A stretch of DNA of 64,000 nucleotides from a virus. The stretch is taken from IMG/VR virus record IMGVR_UViG_3300033183_000299, positions 62,001 through 126,000 of that record; one strand, 5' to 3'. The number at the start of each line of letters is the position of its first letter. Within the stretch, counting starts at the first letter, position 1. Shown piece after piece: positions 13,382-21,966 of this stretch. A model generated the notes under the pieces. It made no database searches, was not told the origin of the DNA, and saw only the letters and a list, made by a program, of their open reading frames with translations. A program made the translations under genes and the position numbers.

Positions 13382-13547
13382 TAATCCTCCAGTATTGACC
13401 TGTCCACTCTAGTTTTGATAAATTAATTTTTATTTTTTCATCGGTAATATAAAGTATGATTGCTTCATCGTTTCTTATTTTCTCTATTTGACCCAGCAAG
13501 TTTTCTATTGGGTGCTTTACTTGATCTTTTAGCTTAGGTGTCTTCAT
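13374..13547 (-). CDS. Small protein (57 aa)
   Basis: 57 residues starting MKTPKLKDQVKHPIENLLGQ and ending WTGQYWRIND. AAGGAAA lies upstream of the ATG at 13547. It overlaps the previous gene by 14 nt and the next by 8 nt, filling an otherwise empty 150-nt gap, which supports translation by coupling. The pattern EAIILYITDEKIKINLSKLEW suggests a small beta-rich domain. Function unknown. Confidence 0.55.
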   Translation of the reverse strand: MKTPKLKDQVKHPIENLLGQIEKIRNDEAIILYITDEKIKINLSKLEWTGQYWRIND

Positions 13548-13719
13548 CGTATATTTCCTTTAGTATTATTTGAAGCCTTACGATGTAATCACATACTTCA
13601 AAGATCTTCATCGTTACTTGTGTTTGGTCATCGTAACTCTCATATAGTAGATCTGCTAAAAGTCTTTCCTCAAGAACCTTGAGATCGTATAGTTTCTGTT
13701 TTATCTCTTGCAAAGTCAT
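13534..13719 (-). CDS. Small coiled-coil protein (61 aa)
   Basis: 61 residues starting MTLQEIKQKLYDLKVLEERL, almost entirely helical with leucine heptads. It overlaps the upstream gene by 4 nt (ATGA). The internal promoter at 13893-13921 would express it and the genes after it separately from the 270-aa protein. Function unknown. Confidence 0.55.
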   Translation of the reverse strand: MTLQEIKQKLYDLKVLEERLLADLLYESYDDQTQVTMKIFEVCDYIVRLQIILKEIYDEDT

Positions 13720-14528
13720 TTTGGTTCCTGTATGAAGTGAGTTGAGTGCTTAGCATAATAATGATTGTCTTCAGATGATTTCCAAATCGCAAATGAAGCA
13801 TCTCTATTCTTTTGCTTAGCCTCTCTTATAATTTGTTGGCATGTTGGAATGATTGTTTCATCATTATCCAAGTCCTCTTCCTCTATATTAATATAATAAC
13901 ACGTTTCTGTTATGTTGTCAAGTGGAAAAAGAATTTTTTCATCAGTTGATGTAAATTTTGAGTAAGCTAATGTCGAAATTCTGGAAATATTGCGAGATAT
14001 ATGTAATTTTCCAAAGTCTGGTTTTGTGTTCTCGCAATACATGATGTTTTGTATCAGCGAATAGATAAAGTAATTGACCTTAGAGTAGTAGTCGCTTACA
14101 GTTCCTGCTCCGGCAATCTTCATCAGCGTCTTATTATCTAATATTACCATCTCATGTAGCATGCCTGAGCGGGCATACTCCTGTAGTACCCCAAAATGCA
14201 CTTTGTGTCTCAAATATTCTTCTCTGGATAGAAACTCAACATCAGGGAAGATATAATATACCGTTGTTTTATAGCCTCTCAGAGCCTCCAGGACACGTAA
14301 AGAAGCTCCGGCTATCTTACCGCTCCCACAAACAAATAAAATCGCTTCATCGTGAGATTTGAGGCCTCTCTGTTTAAATTTGATTGGCTCTTCATCATAT
14401 TCTTCGACAGTACCTTTCTTTTCAATACCGTCATTTTCGTCAAGAATTATAATTTTGTAATTCTTTGTGTGAGGCTTGAATAATTTAACAATATTCTTAC
14501 CCGCCTCTCCTAATCCAACTAAGATCAT
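13716..14528 (-). CDS. Putative tubulin/FtsZ-like or Rossmann-type protein (270 aa)
   Basis: 270 residues. The N terminus MILVGLGEAGKNIVKLF is a glycine-rich nucleotide-binding turn after a beta strand. Around residues 65-85, AILFVCGSGKIAGASLRVL occupies the place of the tubulin/FtsZ signature (GGGTGTG), although the motif differs. YYIFPDVEFLS and a helix with YFIYSLIQNIM follow, as in the FtsZ core order. If correct it could position DNA or capsids as PhuZ does in other large phages. GTP binding cannot be established from the sequence; a different Rossmann fold is equally possible. It overlaps both neighbours by 4 nt. Confidence 0.4.
   Translation of the reverse strand: MILVGLGEAGKNIVKLFKPHTKNYKIIILDENDGIEKKGTVEEYDEEPIKFKQRGLKSHDEAILFVCGSGKIAGASLRVLEALRGYKTTVYYIFPDVEFLSREEYLRHKVHFGVLQEYARSGMLHEMVILDNKTLMKIAGAGTVSDYYSKVNYFIYSLIQNIMYCENTKPDFGKLHISRNISRISTLAYSKFTSTDEKILFPLDNITETCYYINIEEEDLDNDETIIPTCQQIIREAKQKNRDASFAIWKSSEDNHYYAKHSTHFIQEPK
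13893..13921 (-). promoter_or_regulatory. Early promoter inside the 270-aa gene
   Basis: TTGACA (13921-13916), 17-bp spacer, TATTAT (13898-13893). It would drive the downstream small genes. Confidence 0.7.
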
Positions 14529-14728
14529 AAGTGCTCCTCAAGTGTTTCAATATAATAGGATGGGATTGGCTCAACTCTCATGGTATCAAAAAAGTAAACA
14601 TCTAGCATAAGGGTCCTATCAAACCCTCGTCGTACATTTTTTATTATGCCGATTTGACCTGTTCTATATCTGAGCCAATCCCAATCGGGAAAATTTTCAA
14701 TTACAATTACTAGGTTTCCAACTTTCAT
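14525..14728 (-). CDS. Small KOW/SH3-like protein B (67 aa)
   Basis: 67 residues starting MKVGNLVIVIENFPDWDWL; GAGG precedes the ATG at 14728. The pattern MKVGNLVIV...GQIGIIKNV is that of a small beta-barrel (KOW/SH3-like). It resembles its neighbour at 14697-14906 (MVVGDLVVI...GEIGLLTKK), so the two look like a tandem duplication that has diverged. The genes overlap by 32 nt. Role unknown. Confidence 0.6.
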   Translation of the reverse strand: MKVGNLVIVIENFPDWDWLRYRTGQIGIIKNVRRGFDRTLMLDVYFFDTMRVEPIPSYYIETLEEHL

Positions 14729-14906
14729 CCATGGCCTCAATCTCATTTTCCCAAAATGGGACTGTTCTATTGTAATTACCCATGAAAACCCAATATATCA
14801 CATCGCTTTTGTTAACGATTTCTTTTTTTGTTAATAGCCCTATCTCTCCGTTCTCAAATCCCGTTGTTTGACTATTGGTTATAACGACGAGATCTCCAAC
14901 TACCAT
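14697..14906 (-). CDS. Small KOW/SH3-like protein A (69 aa)
   Basis: 69 residues starting MVVGDLVVITNSQTTGFENG. The start overlaps the upstream stop (ACATGGTAG), and the ribosome site is weak (GGTGAAAAC), so coupling is likely. Paralogue of the protein at 14525-14728. Function unknown. Confidence 0.55.
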   Translation of the reverse strand: MVVGDLVVITNSQTTGFENGEIGLLTKKEIVNKSDVIYWVFMGNYNRTVPFWENEIEAMDESWKPSNCN

Positions 14907-15268
14907 GTGTTTTCACCGTTTTTAACGCAAGGAGTTAGAACATCTCTTGTTACCTTGCCGTTCTTGTAGAAATACTCCCAAAAGAATAGCCTATTCTCAT
15001 CGTCATAACAAAGCTCCGAGTTCCTGTGTTCTCTCCAGCACTCCATTTTATCTTTTGTATATGTTGACTCGATGTTCTTGGAGACCCTCTCGATTTCAAA
15101 AGAATTTTTATGAATAATTAGTTGGAGTGTTGGTGCGCTATAGAAAGATCTAACGTTCTCGGTTTTGTATTCTTGGTTCACCTCAGACCACACTTGTTTT
15201 TCGTGAACGCAAATCTCATAAACATCAGATGCGTATACCAACGAAGTAATAAAAAATAAATTTACCAT
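14900..15268 (-). CDS. Secreted or periplasmic small protein (122 aa)
   Basis: 122 residues from MVNLFFITSLVYASDVYEIC, a short signal peptide with a likely cleavage after YAS. The ATG at 15268 follows GAAGGAG inside the end of the polymerase gene. Four cysteines remain in the mature part (EIC, MECW, ELCY, TPCV), which could form disulfides in the periplasm. Two hydrophobic/aromatic strands (LFFWEYFYKNGKV) suggest a beta fold. It may act in the envelope, for example on superinfection; no family is recognised. Confidence 0.55.
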   Translation of the reverse strand: MVNLFFITSLVYASDVYEICVHEKQVWSEVNQEYKTENVRSFYSAPTLQLIIHKNSFEIERVSKNIESTYTKDKMECWREHRNSELCYDDENRLFFWEYFYKNGKVTRDVLTPCVKNGENTW

Positions 15269-16449
15269 GTGAACTCCTTCATGTTGCCCAAATTCTTTCC
15301 TAATGAACAATTTACTTTAAACTTTCCCAACTTAGTATCTCCAAACATCTCTTTAAGTTGAGGTATCAATCTTCTGTCATCTCGATGTAAGTCGATAACA
15401 ACGCTGTCGTGAACAACAAAAGCAACATGGGATCTTGTTGCCCTAAGGAAGTTAGAAAGTTTGCAGAAGCGTTCAATGGTGTTGTCTGAGGAGGTTGATT
15501 GCAGTAAAAAGTTGAGGGCTTTACGAACGGGAGCAGCAATTGTCCGTCCAAATGGGGTATGTACTTGTCCTTCTTTGTAGTGCTGTTCAAGCAAGACTTC
15601 CCTGTCGTAGTAATCGGATTGGATAGCTTGTGATTCTTGATTATAGAGCCAAGCGAATATTTTTGTTTTTGCTTTTTCTCGAGCAATTTGCTCGTTAAAT
15701 ACGTTTTTGATATTCCATTCATGTATGTCTTCCTCTGGTTGGTCGTGTCCTTGTAGTGCAAGCATTGTTCTAATTTCTGCTGCGTTGAAATCCAATTCTA
15801 AAAACACATCGTTTGTTGGTGTTACGAAATTCTTAAGTTCTTTTTTCAAATTTAAGATTGGAAATGAATTTCTTTTTGTTGTGAGTCGACCAGTTACTGT
15901 TCCAAATAGATCGTAGTCAACATATGGTGTTGTCTCACCAAATTGATCATAAAGGTATTTTGCTTTCTGATCTTCAGCTGAAATGCAATAGAGAGCGAAT
16001 GTATTTAATTTCACAGGGTGCTTTTTCAACTCTTTAATTGCTGCTTGGGCATCTTTCAGCAGAGTGTAGTGGGCTGGTCTTTCATAATTATCAAATACCC
16101 ATTGTGTGATCTCGTTCTTAGTGTCGAAGTAGTGCTGAAGGTGCTTCTGTGGGACCACATCATAAAAGCATACATCTTCGAGGTTAATCCCTGCTGTTCT
16201 AATTCCTTTGAAGTGAGACTTCAAGAGATCTTCGGCTCGTAGCCACTGTGTTTTTAAGTGCTCTGGGCATATATCGGCGATTGTCTTTCCTCCAACTATC
16301 AATTGTGCATAGTCAATATTTCTACCGAACAAGTGGTCCGAATATGACCATGTTTTGGTGATTCCGTTTGGAATTTTATCCCAAATGAATTGTCCATCAA
16401 TGTAAGTTCCGGCACAATCAAGTTTTGAATCTAAAAGTTGAAAATACAT
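15262..16449 (-). CDS. Family A DNA polymerase, polymerase domain only
   Basis: 395 residues from MYFQLLDSKLDCAG; GGAGG precedes the ATG at 16449. Family A motifs are complete: FGTVTGRLTT, motif A ELDFNAAEIR (near 220), motif B REKAKTKIFAWLYN (near 262), FGRTIAAP, and motif C VVHDSVV (near 347). Motif A has FNAAE in place of the usual YSQIE, and motif B ends YN instead of YG. No 3'-5' exonuclease motif set is seen in the first 150 residues, and the protein is much shorter than Pol I or T7 polymerase. Proofreading, if any, may be encoded elsewhere. The promoter at 16607-16635 lies inside the upstream structural gene. Confidence 0.85.
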   Translation of the reverse strand: MYFQLLDSKLDCAGTYIDGQFIWDKIPNGITKTWSYSDHLFGRNIDYAQLIVGGKTIADICPEHLKTQWLRAEDLLKSHFKGIRTAGINLEDVCFYDVVPQKHLQHYFDTKNEITQWVFDNYERPAHYTLLKDAQAAIKELKKHPVKLNTFALYCISAEDQKAKYLYDQFGETTPYVDYDLFGTVTGRLTTKRNSFPILNLKKELKNFVTPTNDVFLELDFNAAEIRTMLALQGHDQPEEDIHEWNIKNVFNEQIAREKAKTKIFAWLYNQESQAIQSDYYDREVLLEQHYKEGQVHTPFGRTIAAPVRKALNFLLQSTSSDNTIERFCKLSNFLRATRSHVAFVVHDSVVIDLHRDDRRLIPQLKEMFGDTKLGKFKVNCSLGKNLGNMKEFTW

Positions 16450-16462
16450 TTGTCCTCCTTTG

Positions 16463-17716
16463 TTAATAGGACGATGTACCTCCACCAGAACCTCCAGCCC
16501 CAAACTGTTGTCTCTTCGCATTGGTCATCGTCTTGCCTTCGAGTTTGGCTTTTGTGTCATGAAAACCGAAATCTTTATTCCACACCTGATCTCTGAAGGT
16601 ATTATTAATATAACCTATTGCTTCAAGCTTGTCAAGTTTTTTTAGAAAATATTTTGACTTTTTATAAATGGTCTCGACTTTTTGGGAGCTGAATGGGCGA
16701 CCTTCCTCAAGGTTTCTTAATTTACAGTACATCTCCAACTCTTGAGCATCAGTATAAGGCCTTGTTTGAACCGGTATCTGCGAGAGTCTAATGTATTCTG
16801 ATGTAGTTTTCCCGCACTTTACCGAGACAACTTTCGTTTGTGAGTTTTTTCTGACATATTTATTATAATATATATTAATATTAGTATATAAGATATTATT
16901 ATCTATAGTATATGTTTTTATATATCTATTATTGAATAATGTATCTAAGTTATATAATCCATATGATGATCTTATACTTCTAGTAGTAGGTGAATTAACA
17001 TCAAATAATAATATATTTGGATTGTTATGTAAAATACTAAATCCCATATTCAATGCTAAGTTCTTCATATATCCAAATGAAGGATGGTCTACTATCTGAT
17101 CTATTTTTATTTGATCAGCATCATATGGAATATTGGAGTATGAGAATGCAAGTCCTGTATCTAAAATTCTAGAATACTTGGATGTGCTCCATCTAGTCAT
17201 GGTCACAGGTACATTTGAATAATTTTTTAATAAAAAGTCAAAAAAGTACTTGACATAGAGTTCATAAGATGTTATACTATTAGTACCAATGATAGTTGGT
17301 ATGTGTGTTTCGTTGTAATATCGGAGAATATCCCCAAAATATTCTCCGTATTTTAACCTAGGATTAGTGTATGAATCAGTCATCGACATGTTTGAAAAAG
17401 CAGAACCTTCAACGGACACCAGACCTTTTTGTAAGGCGGTTGTGAAATTCAGCCTCAATAGTGAGTATGCGTCAGCTACAAAGTCAAATACTCTACCGTT
17501 ACTTGTGTTTACGATGAAGTTTTCATTTGGTATGACTGAGTTATTCTCATGATCAATCATACCATAGTGGATTCTCTCAAGAAAGTTTGCATCTTTGATC
17601 ATATTTGGGCCAAGCCCATCGTTTTGTGGATATGCTTGCGTTTCCCACTTTCCTCTTAGTTGCAAGCGGTTTACATTTGGTCTTGTTTTATTTGTTGAGT
17701 CAAAGTGTCTGGTCAT
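16463..17716 (-). CDS. Tail/baseplate-associated virion protein, unknown (417 aa)
   Basis: 417 residues starting MTRHFDSTNKTRPNVNRLQL and ending in a Gly/Ser tail (GAGGSGGGTSSY). No enzymatic motif is seen. Rich in Tyr and Asn. It overlaps the large protein upstream by 4 nt and ends the baseplate gene block, so a virion role is inferred. About 16850-17060 is much more AT-rich than its surroundings and uses ATA and TAT codons heavily. The promoter for the DNA polymerase lies inside its 3' part. Confidence 0.5.
   Translation of the reverse strand: MTRHFDSTNKTRPNVNRLQLRGKWETQAYPQNDGLGPNMIKDANFLERIHYGMIDHENNSVIPNENFIVNTSNGRVFDFVADAYSLLRLNFTTALQKGLVSVEGSAFSNMSMTDSYTNPRLKYGEYFGDILRYYNETHIPTIIGTNSITSYELYVKYFFDFLLKNYSNVPVTMTRWSTSKYSRILDTGLAFSYSNIPYDADQIKIDQIVDHPSFGYMKNLALNMGFSILHNNPNILLFDVNSPTTRSIRSSYGLYNLDTLFNNRYIKTYTIDNNILYTNINIYYNKYVRKNSQTKVVSVKCGKTTSEYIRLSQIPVQTRPYTDAQELEMYCKLRNLEEGRPFSSQKVETIYKKSKYFLKKLDKLEAIGYINNTFRDQVWNKDFGFHDTKAKLEGKTMTNAKRQQFGAGGSGGGTSSY
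16607..16635 (-). promoter_or_regulatory. Early promoter for DNA polymerase, inside the 417-aa gene
   Basis: TTGACA (16635-16630), 17-bp spacer, TATATT (16612-16607), about 160 nt before the polymerase start. It marks the boundary between the late and early blocks. Confidence 0.75.
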
Positions 17717-20700
17717 ATTCGTTTTGTTCCAATATATATCTGGCCATATTTATCATAGGATATGAGGTATGTTTTACCATTTCTATCTTCGAACCAGCCT
17801 TTTTTAGGTGTACCTCCTAGTTCTGCTCCAATGTCATAGACGATATTCACCATACTATTATCATCAGAGAGTTTGGGGTCTAGACCTCTAAGGCTCTCGA
17901 TAGTACCAGTTGAGCCACCATCTGGTTGCTCGATAGCGGTTAGCCCAAAGTGTTTTTGAATCACGCTGATGAACTTCGTATTGTTATCAACCAACTCCTC
18001 AACTTCATCATCAGGAGTTGGGGCCTCAACGACTTCTGGTTCCCTCTCACACTCAGGAGCTTCAAAATCTTCAGAATTATCGCTTTCTTCATATTCAGTA
18101 TAGACAAAATCTTCTCTAACTGACTCTTTGGTAACTGTTGCTGTATCGCTTTCGGTTTCAATTGTTGCATTTATGAAGTATTCATCGTCTTCGCCTCCAA
18201 GCTCTCTTGCACGAGTGGCTAGTTTATCAAATGCTTTGACACATTTCTCTTTGTCTTCGATAGATACTTCGGAATTATCTTTTCTAACTGGATCTTTCTT
18301 TGCGTCCGTTCCCATGAATTTTGTTGTTATTGATATTTCCCATAAATCTTCTGTTTGTCCAAGCTTATAGGTCACTGATTTGATAATGTAATATCCTCCG
18401 AACCCTAAGATATGGGCTAGCGTCTCTTCCGAGTGTGGATTAGCTTGCCCAAATACTGTATAGTCATCTGAATTAGATGGGTTACCTGCGGCTCCACTGT
18501 TATTGGCTAACATGATATATGGAGATGTGGACCCGGTGGTGTCCCAATCTAGTAATACAAAGTTAATTATAATCCCGGGATACAAGTAGGTGTTGGCTTT
18601 TCTTTTTATGAAAGAAAAGTTTAGATCATATACGTTTGATAGCAAACTGAGATTGCCGTAATTACTGTTAAAGTATCTTGCTTCTCGAAGAAAGTCTGAA
18701 TCTGTCTTTGAGAAAGAAACATTCGATACGTAATTGAAGTTGGTGTTTTTTGCACCATAGAAAATCGTTGGGACAAAAGGTTTGTTTCTTAGTTTTTGAG
18801 TCTTGTCTTTTGTTGTGTAGTGCGAGAAGGTTGGGAACTGCTGATAGATAACGCAATAGTTATAAGGCTTTACATCATAAACTTCTTGATTTGGGTTTGT
18901 CCTGTTGAACAATGCATTTTTGACGAAGATATTGTTTTCTCTTAATTCCTTCCTATATAACCTTTGGGATTGACCCTTTCTTCTCCAGTAGGGAATATCA
19001 GACTCAAACCAACCATCGTCATTTTTCACAAACCATCCTTTGTCGTCAAAATTGCTTATGAATTGAATTCTAATCAATGGAGGGTTTTCTCCCGGCAACA
19101 AAGAAGAGAAACAAACCTCAAATATGATATTGTTAATCAACCTTTCAATCAATTCTTTTATAAAGAGGCCAACTGGGAACGTAGTTAGGCCTTTGTTTAC
19201 AATTGTTGAATTGAACCATTCAATAAAATAGGTTAAATCAACTGGTATACATGCGGGATTGATTGTTATCATGGACCCATCTCTAGTTTTAGGATTGGGA
19301 ACATTGATAGACCCAAGAACAAATCTCATGTTTAGGTTTTTAACGATAGGTCTCATCTTGAGCGGATCATTAGGGTCATATAGACATTCTGAAACGTAAT
19401 ATAGTAGATCTCCGAGAAAGAAGAATTTGTTTTTTGCAAAACTTAAGTTTACCTTCTCTGAATCATCGTCCTTATCTTTTTCTTGAGTTGCTTTATCTAG
19501 GTCATCAAGTTGTTGTTGAGACAGGGTTGTTCCCGGCACAACATTAGTCACATAATCTTGTCTTGAATCTAAAGTTCCATTAATGGCTCGAGCAAAAAGC
19601 TGTGACTCATCCAAAGAGTATCCGTGAATGTTTTTGGAGTTGCTTAGTTTTGCAAGAATCGAGCTTGGAGAGTTTGTTTTGGTCTCTCTTCTAAATATTT
19701 CCTGCTCTATTCTCATTGCTCTATTGATCAACTCTGGCTTACAATCATTTGTTTGCAATACCTTCATAGCTTCTGCATGCAATTCCTCTCTTCTTTTGAG
19801 TGTGTCTTCGCTAGCCAATGCATCATTGAACGGCATATTCATCATGGCCTCAAAGAAGCCTCTATAATTAACTGTTAATGTCGTAGCACCAGTCTCGCTC
19901 GATCTTGAGATTGAGTGATCTATTGTGGACAGGTCAATGATTAAGTCTGATTTGTGATCAACGCCATTGTATACCTTTAGCCTTACTCTTGAGTATTCTG
20001 GATTAAATTGATTCTTGAGAAAGGCCCCTGGACCCTTTGATATCTTGTTGGTAACTGGGAGGGTTATTAGTTCATATAGTTTAATTTCCGGGTCTTCGTC
20101 GGTTCTAGTATGTTCTTTCGGGATTGTAGCCATAACACACTGTAGAGCCTTCATGGAACTTAGTTGAAAAGTCAATTGCACTTGGACATCGTTTCTGGCT
20201 GTTGATGGGTTTGTCCCTTCATATTTTATCTCAGCATTTTCAAGAAAATAATAAGCATCACCAGACTCTTTAAAGGTGTCTGATGTATTGAGAGCAGTTG
20301 ATAACCCTTGTTGTACTGCATCTTCCGACTTAGCTGCACCAAAAATAGATTTGACCCTGGAACTTTTCTGATCAGCTGTCAAAGATCTATCGTTATAAAT
20401 TGACTGAGCTTGCACAAGCTTGTAGTAATTTTTAACCTTTACTTTCTCAGCAGCATTTTTGGTTAATGCTAATTCAATTTCTTTAAGTCCTTCATCCGTG
20501 TCGAATACCCACCACAGTGTCTTGTGCAGGGTTGCTGGAGAGTCAACATCGGAGGTATCATTGACTTCCAATGTTTTTCTTGCTGCATTAGATATGTTGC
20601 ATTTATTGTAAAATACATTTGGATCCTCACTGGGATCTACGGGATAAATTCTTGAGTGACCGGGATTGTTTGTATTCAATGGAGATTTTGTGAAATTGTG

Positions 20701-21642
20701 GTCATTGAAATAGTTGTGAAATTCTTTAGGGCCTGTTTGGTGCAAAAGTCTTGTGATCAATGCACATTGTCTTAGACTGACCAATTCTTCGTCGGTTGGC
20801 TTTTTGTAACTAACGCCTTGAACCCCAGACGTTATTTTTGCAAATGCTGCCGGGTCCTTTTTTAGTTCCGCTTCTAATTCCTTCGCAGTTCTTGCTCCAA
20901 ATGACCCATTATCAGATCTATCTTCTGAGAAGATGTCGTCTAATAACTGGTCAAATCCTAGGATGGCTGGGACATCTAGGTTTGCTTTTCCAATTTCATT
21001 ACCAGCAAAAGCCTGAATCGATAAATCTTGATCTGTTAGATCGTTTGTTGCATTTAAAAGATCATCAAAGAAAGCGTTTGCGGGCACTTGGAGATAAGAC
21101 ATATCGTCTTGATATTCAAATATGATATTATTAGGAATAGCTTTGTATAGATAGTCTTCTAGTTCACTTCCGATAGCAACCGCAGCATCTGCTATGCTTT
21201 CTAAGTTTGATTCTGTGGTGATCCATTTTTTATATATAAGAAGCGCGTCCGGATCTGTTATATTTTTGTTAATCCATTTAACAAGCAGCGGTTGGATGTG
21301 TTTTTTTGCTATCTCTTTTTTGCTTGGGATTTTTAACGACTTTGATTTCAAAGCAGTAATCACACTCAGATAACTATCAACCTTGCTTATATTCAAGGTT
21401 GTCCCTAGGTGTGGCGAGTTTAGTAGAATAAATAAATTTACTAGTTCACTAGAATTTTTCAATATTTGCTTGTGCAAGTAGAATAAAATAAGAGCATTGT
21501 TTACATCCCAGTGACTACCAAAAAAGGCACCCCATTCATAACGAATATGTTTGCCTATAACACTTTTGTCGAGAGAAACAATATCCTTGCCTGTTCCGTA
21601 ACTATCTTTATAGAACTTATTAGCATCATCAACAATACTCAT
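17713..21642 (-). CDS. Large baseplate/tail structural protein (1309 aa)
   Basis: 1309 residues, the largest gene here. The N-terminal 500 residues are charged and helical. A middle part carries beta-rich segments (FKFLSSMK-type and YPGIIINFVLLDWD), and GFGGYYIIKSVTYKLGQTED near 1150 is like the C-terminal strand-swap region of phage hub/late-control proteins. A Glu-rich linker (about 1190-1240) precedes a final ~70-residue module (FISVIQKHFGLTAIE...YGQIYIGTKRI). Position between the LysM wedge protein and the 417-aa protein suggests a hub or wedge component. No T4 gene can be matched with confidence. Confidence 0.5.
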   Translation of the reverse strand: MSIVDDANKFYKDSYGTGKDIVSLDKSVIGKHIRYEWGAFFGSHWDVNNALILFYLHKQILKNSSELVNLFILLNSPHLGTTLNISKVDSYLSVITALKSKSLKIPSKKEIAKKHIQPLLVKWINKNITDPDALLIYKKWITTESNLESIADAAVAIGSELEDYLYKAIPNNIIFEYQDDMSYLQVPANAFFDDLLNATNDLTDQDLSIQAFAGNEIGKANLDVPAILGFDQLLDDIFSEDRSDNGSFGARTAKELEAELKKDPAAFAKITSGVQGVSYKKPTDEELVSLRQCALITRLLHQTGPKEFHNYFNDHNFTKSPLNTNNPGHSRIYPVDPSEDPNVFYNKCNISNAARKTLEVNDTSDVDSPATLHKTLWWVFDTDEGLKEIELALTKNAAEKVKVKNYYKLVQAQSIYNDRSLTADQKSSRVKSIFGAAKSEDAVQQGLSTALNTSDTFKESGDAYYFLENAEIKYEGTNPSTARNDVQVQLTFQLSSMKALQCVMATIPKEHTRTDEDPEIKLYELITLPVTNKISKGPGAFLKNQFNPEYSRVRLKVYNGVDHKSDLIIDLSTIDHSISRSSETGATTLTVNYRGFFEAMMNMPFNDALASEDTLKRREELHAEAMKVLQTNDCKPELINRAMRIEQEIFRRETKTNSPSSILAKLSNSKNIHGYSLDESQLFARAINGTLDSRQDYVTNVVPGTTLSQQQLDDLDKATQEKDKDDDSEKVNLSFAKNKFFFLGDLLYYVSECLYDPNDPLKMRPIVKNLNMRFVLGSINVPNPKTRDGSMITINPACIPVDLTYFIEWFNSTIVNKGLTTFPVGLFIKELIERLINNIIFEVCFSSLLPGENPPLIRIQFISNFDDKGWFVKNDDGWFESDIPYWRRKGQSQRLYRKELRENNIFVKNALFNRTNPNQEVYDVKPYNYCVIYQQFPTFSHYTTKDKTQKLRNKPFVPTIFYGAKNTNFNYVSNVSFSKTDSDFLREARYFNSNYGNLSLLSNVYDLNFSFIKRKANTYLYPGIIINFVLLDWDTTGSTSPYIMLANNSGAAGNPSNSDDYTVFGQANPHSEETLAHILGFGGYYIIKSVTYKLGQTEDLWEISITTKFMGTDAKKDPVRKDNSEVSIEDKEKCVKAFDKLATRARELGGEDDEYFINATIETESDTATVTKESVREDFVYTEYEESDNSEDFEAPECEREPEVVEAPTPDDEVEELVDNNTKFISVIQKHFGLTAIEQPDGGSTGTIESLRGLDPKLSDDNSMVNIVYDIGAELGGTPKKGWFEDRNGKTYLISYDKYGQIYIGTKRI

Positions 21643-21965
21643 TTCAACAACTCCGCGACGTGATATGGGTTGGCTGGTATATAAGTTACATCACCAATTG
21701 AAAAATGCGCATCCGTTGGTTTAGAATTTAAAAGACCTATGACCCACCAAAACTTGGTGTCTCCATAATACTTATGAGACAGCTTTAATAGACTATCTCC
21801 CTTGGTCCAAGAGTGCTCTGATGATACATCAAATTCGTGACCTTGAAGTCTGTCGAATGTAGATGTCCTCCTTATCCTTAGGAACTTAACTCCTTTCCTT
21901 TCAAACACTTCAAAATACAAACCCGAAGACAAGATGGCTGTTCTGTTATTTGATATCGATGGCAT
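21639..21965 (-). CDS. LysM-type baseplate wedge protein (T4 gp53-like)
   Basis: 108 residues. The C-terminal half is a LysM-like module, HSWTKGDSLLKLSHKYYGD with FWWVIGLLN and DVTYIPANPY, as in T4 gp53, which joins baseplate wedges. The length is about half of T4 gp53 (196). It overlaps the 1309-aa gene start by 4 nt and starts 2 nt after the upstream stop. Confidence 0.75.
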   Translation of the reverse strand: MPSISNNRTAILSSGLYFEVFERKGVKFLRIRRTSTFDRLQGHEFDVSSEHSWTKGDSLLKLSHKYYGDTKFWWVIGLLNSKPTDAHFSIGDVTYIPANPYHVAELLK

Positions 21966-21966
21966 A

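Noticed and set aside
20838-21125. Plus-strand 95-codon frame in the large baseplate gene
   Set aside because: Shadow of the 1309-aa protein; no site and atypical composition.
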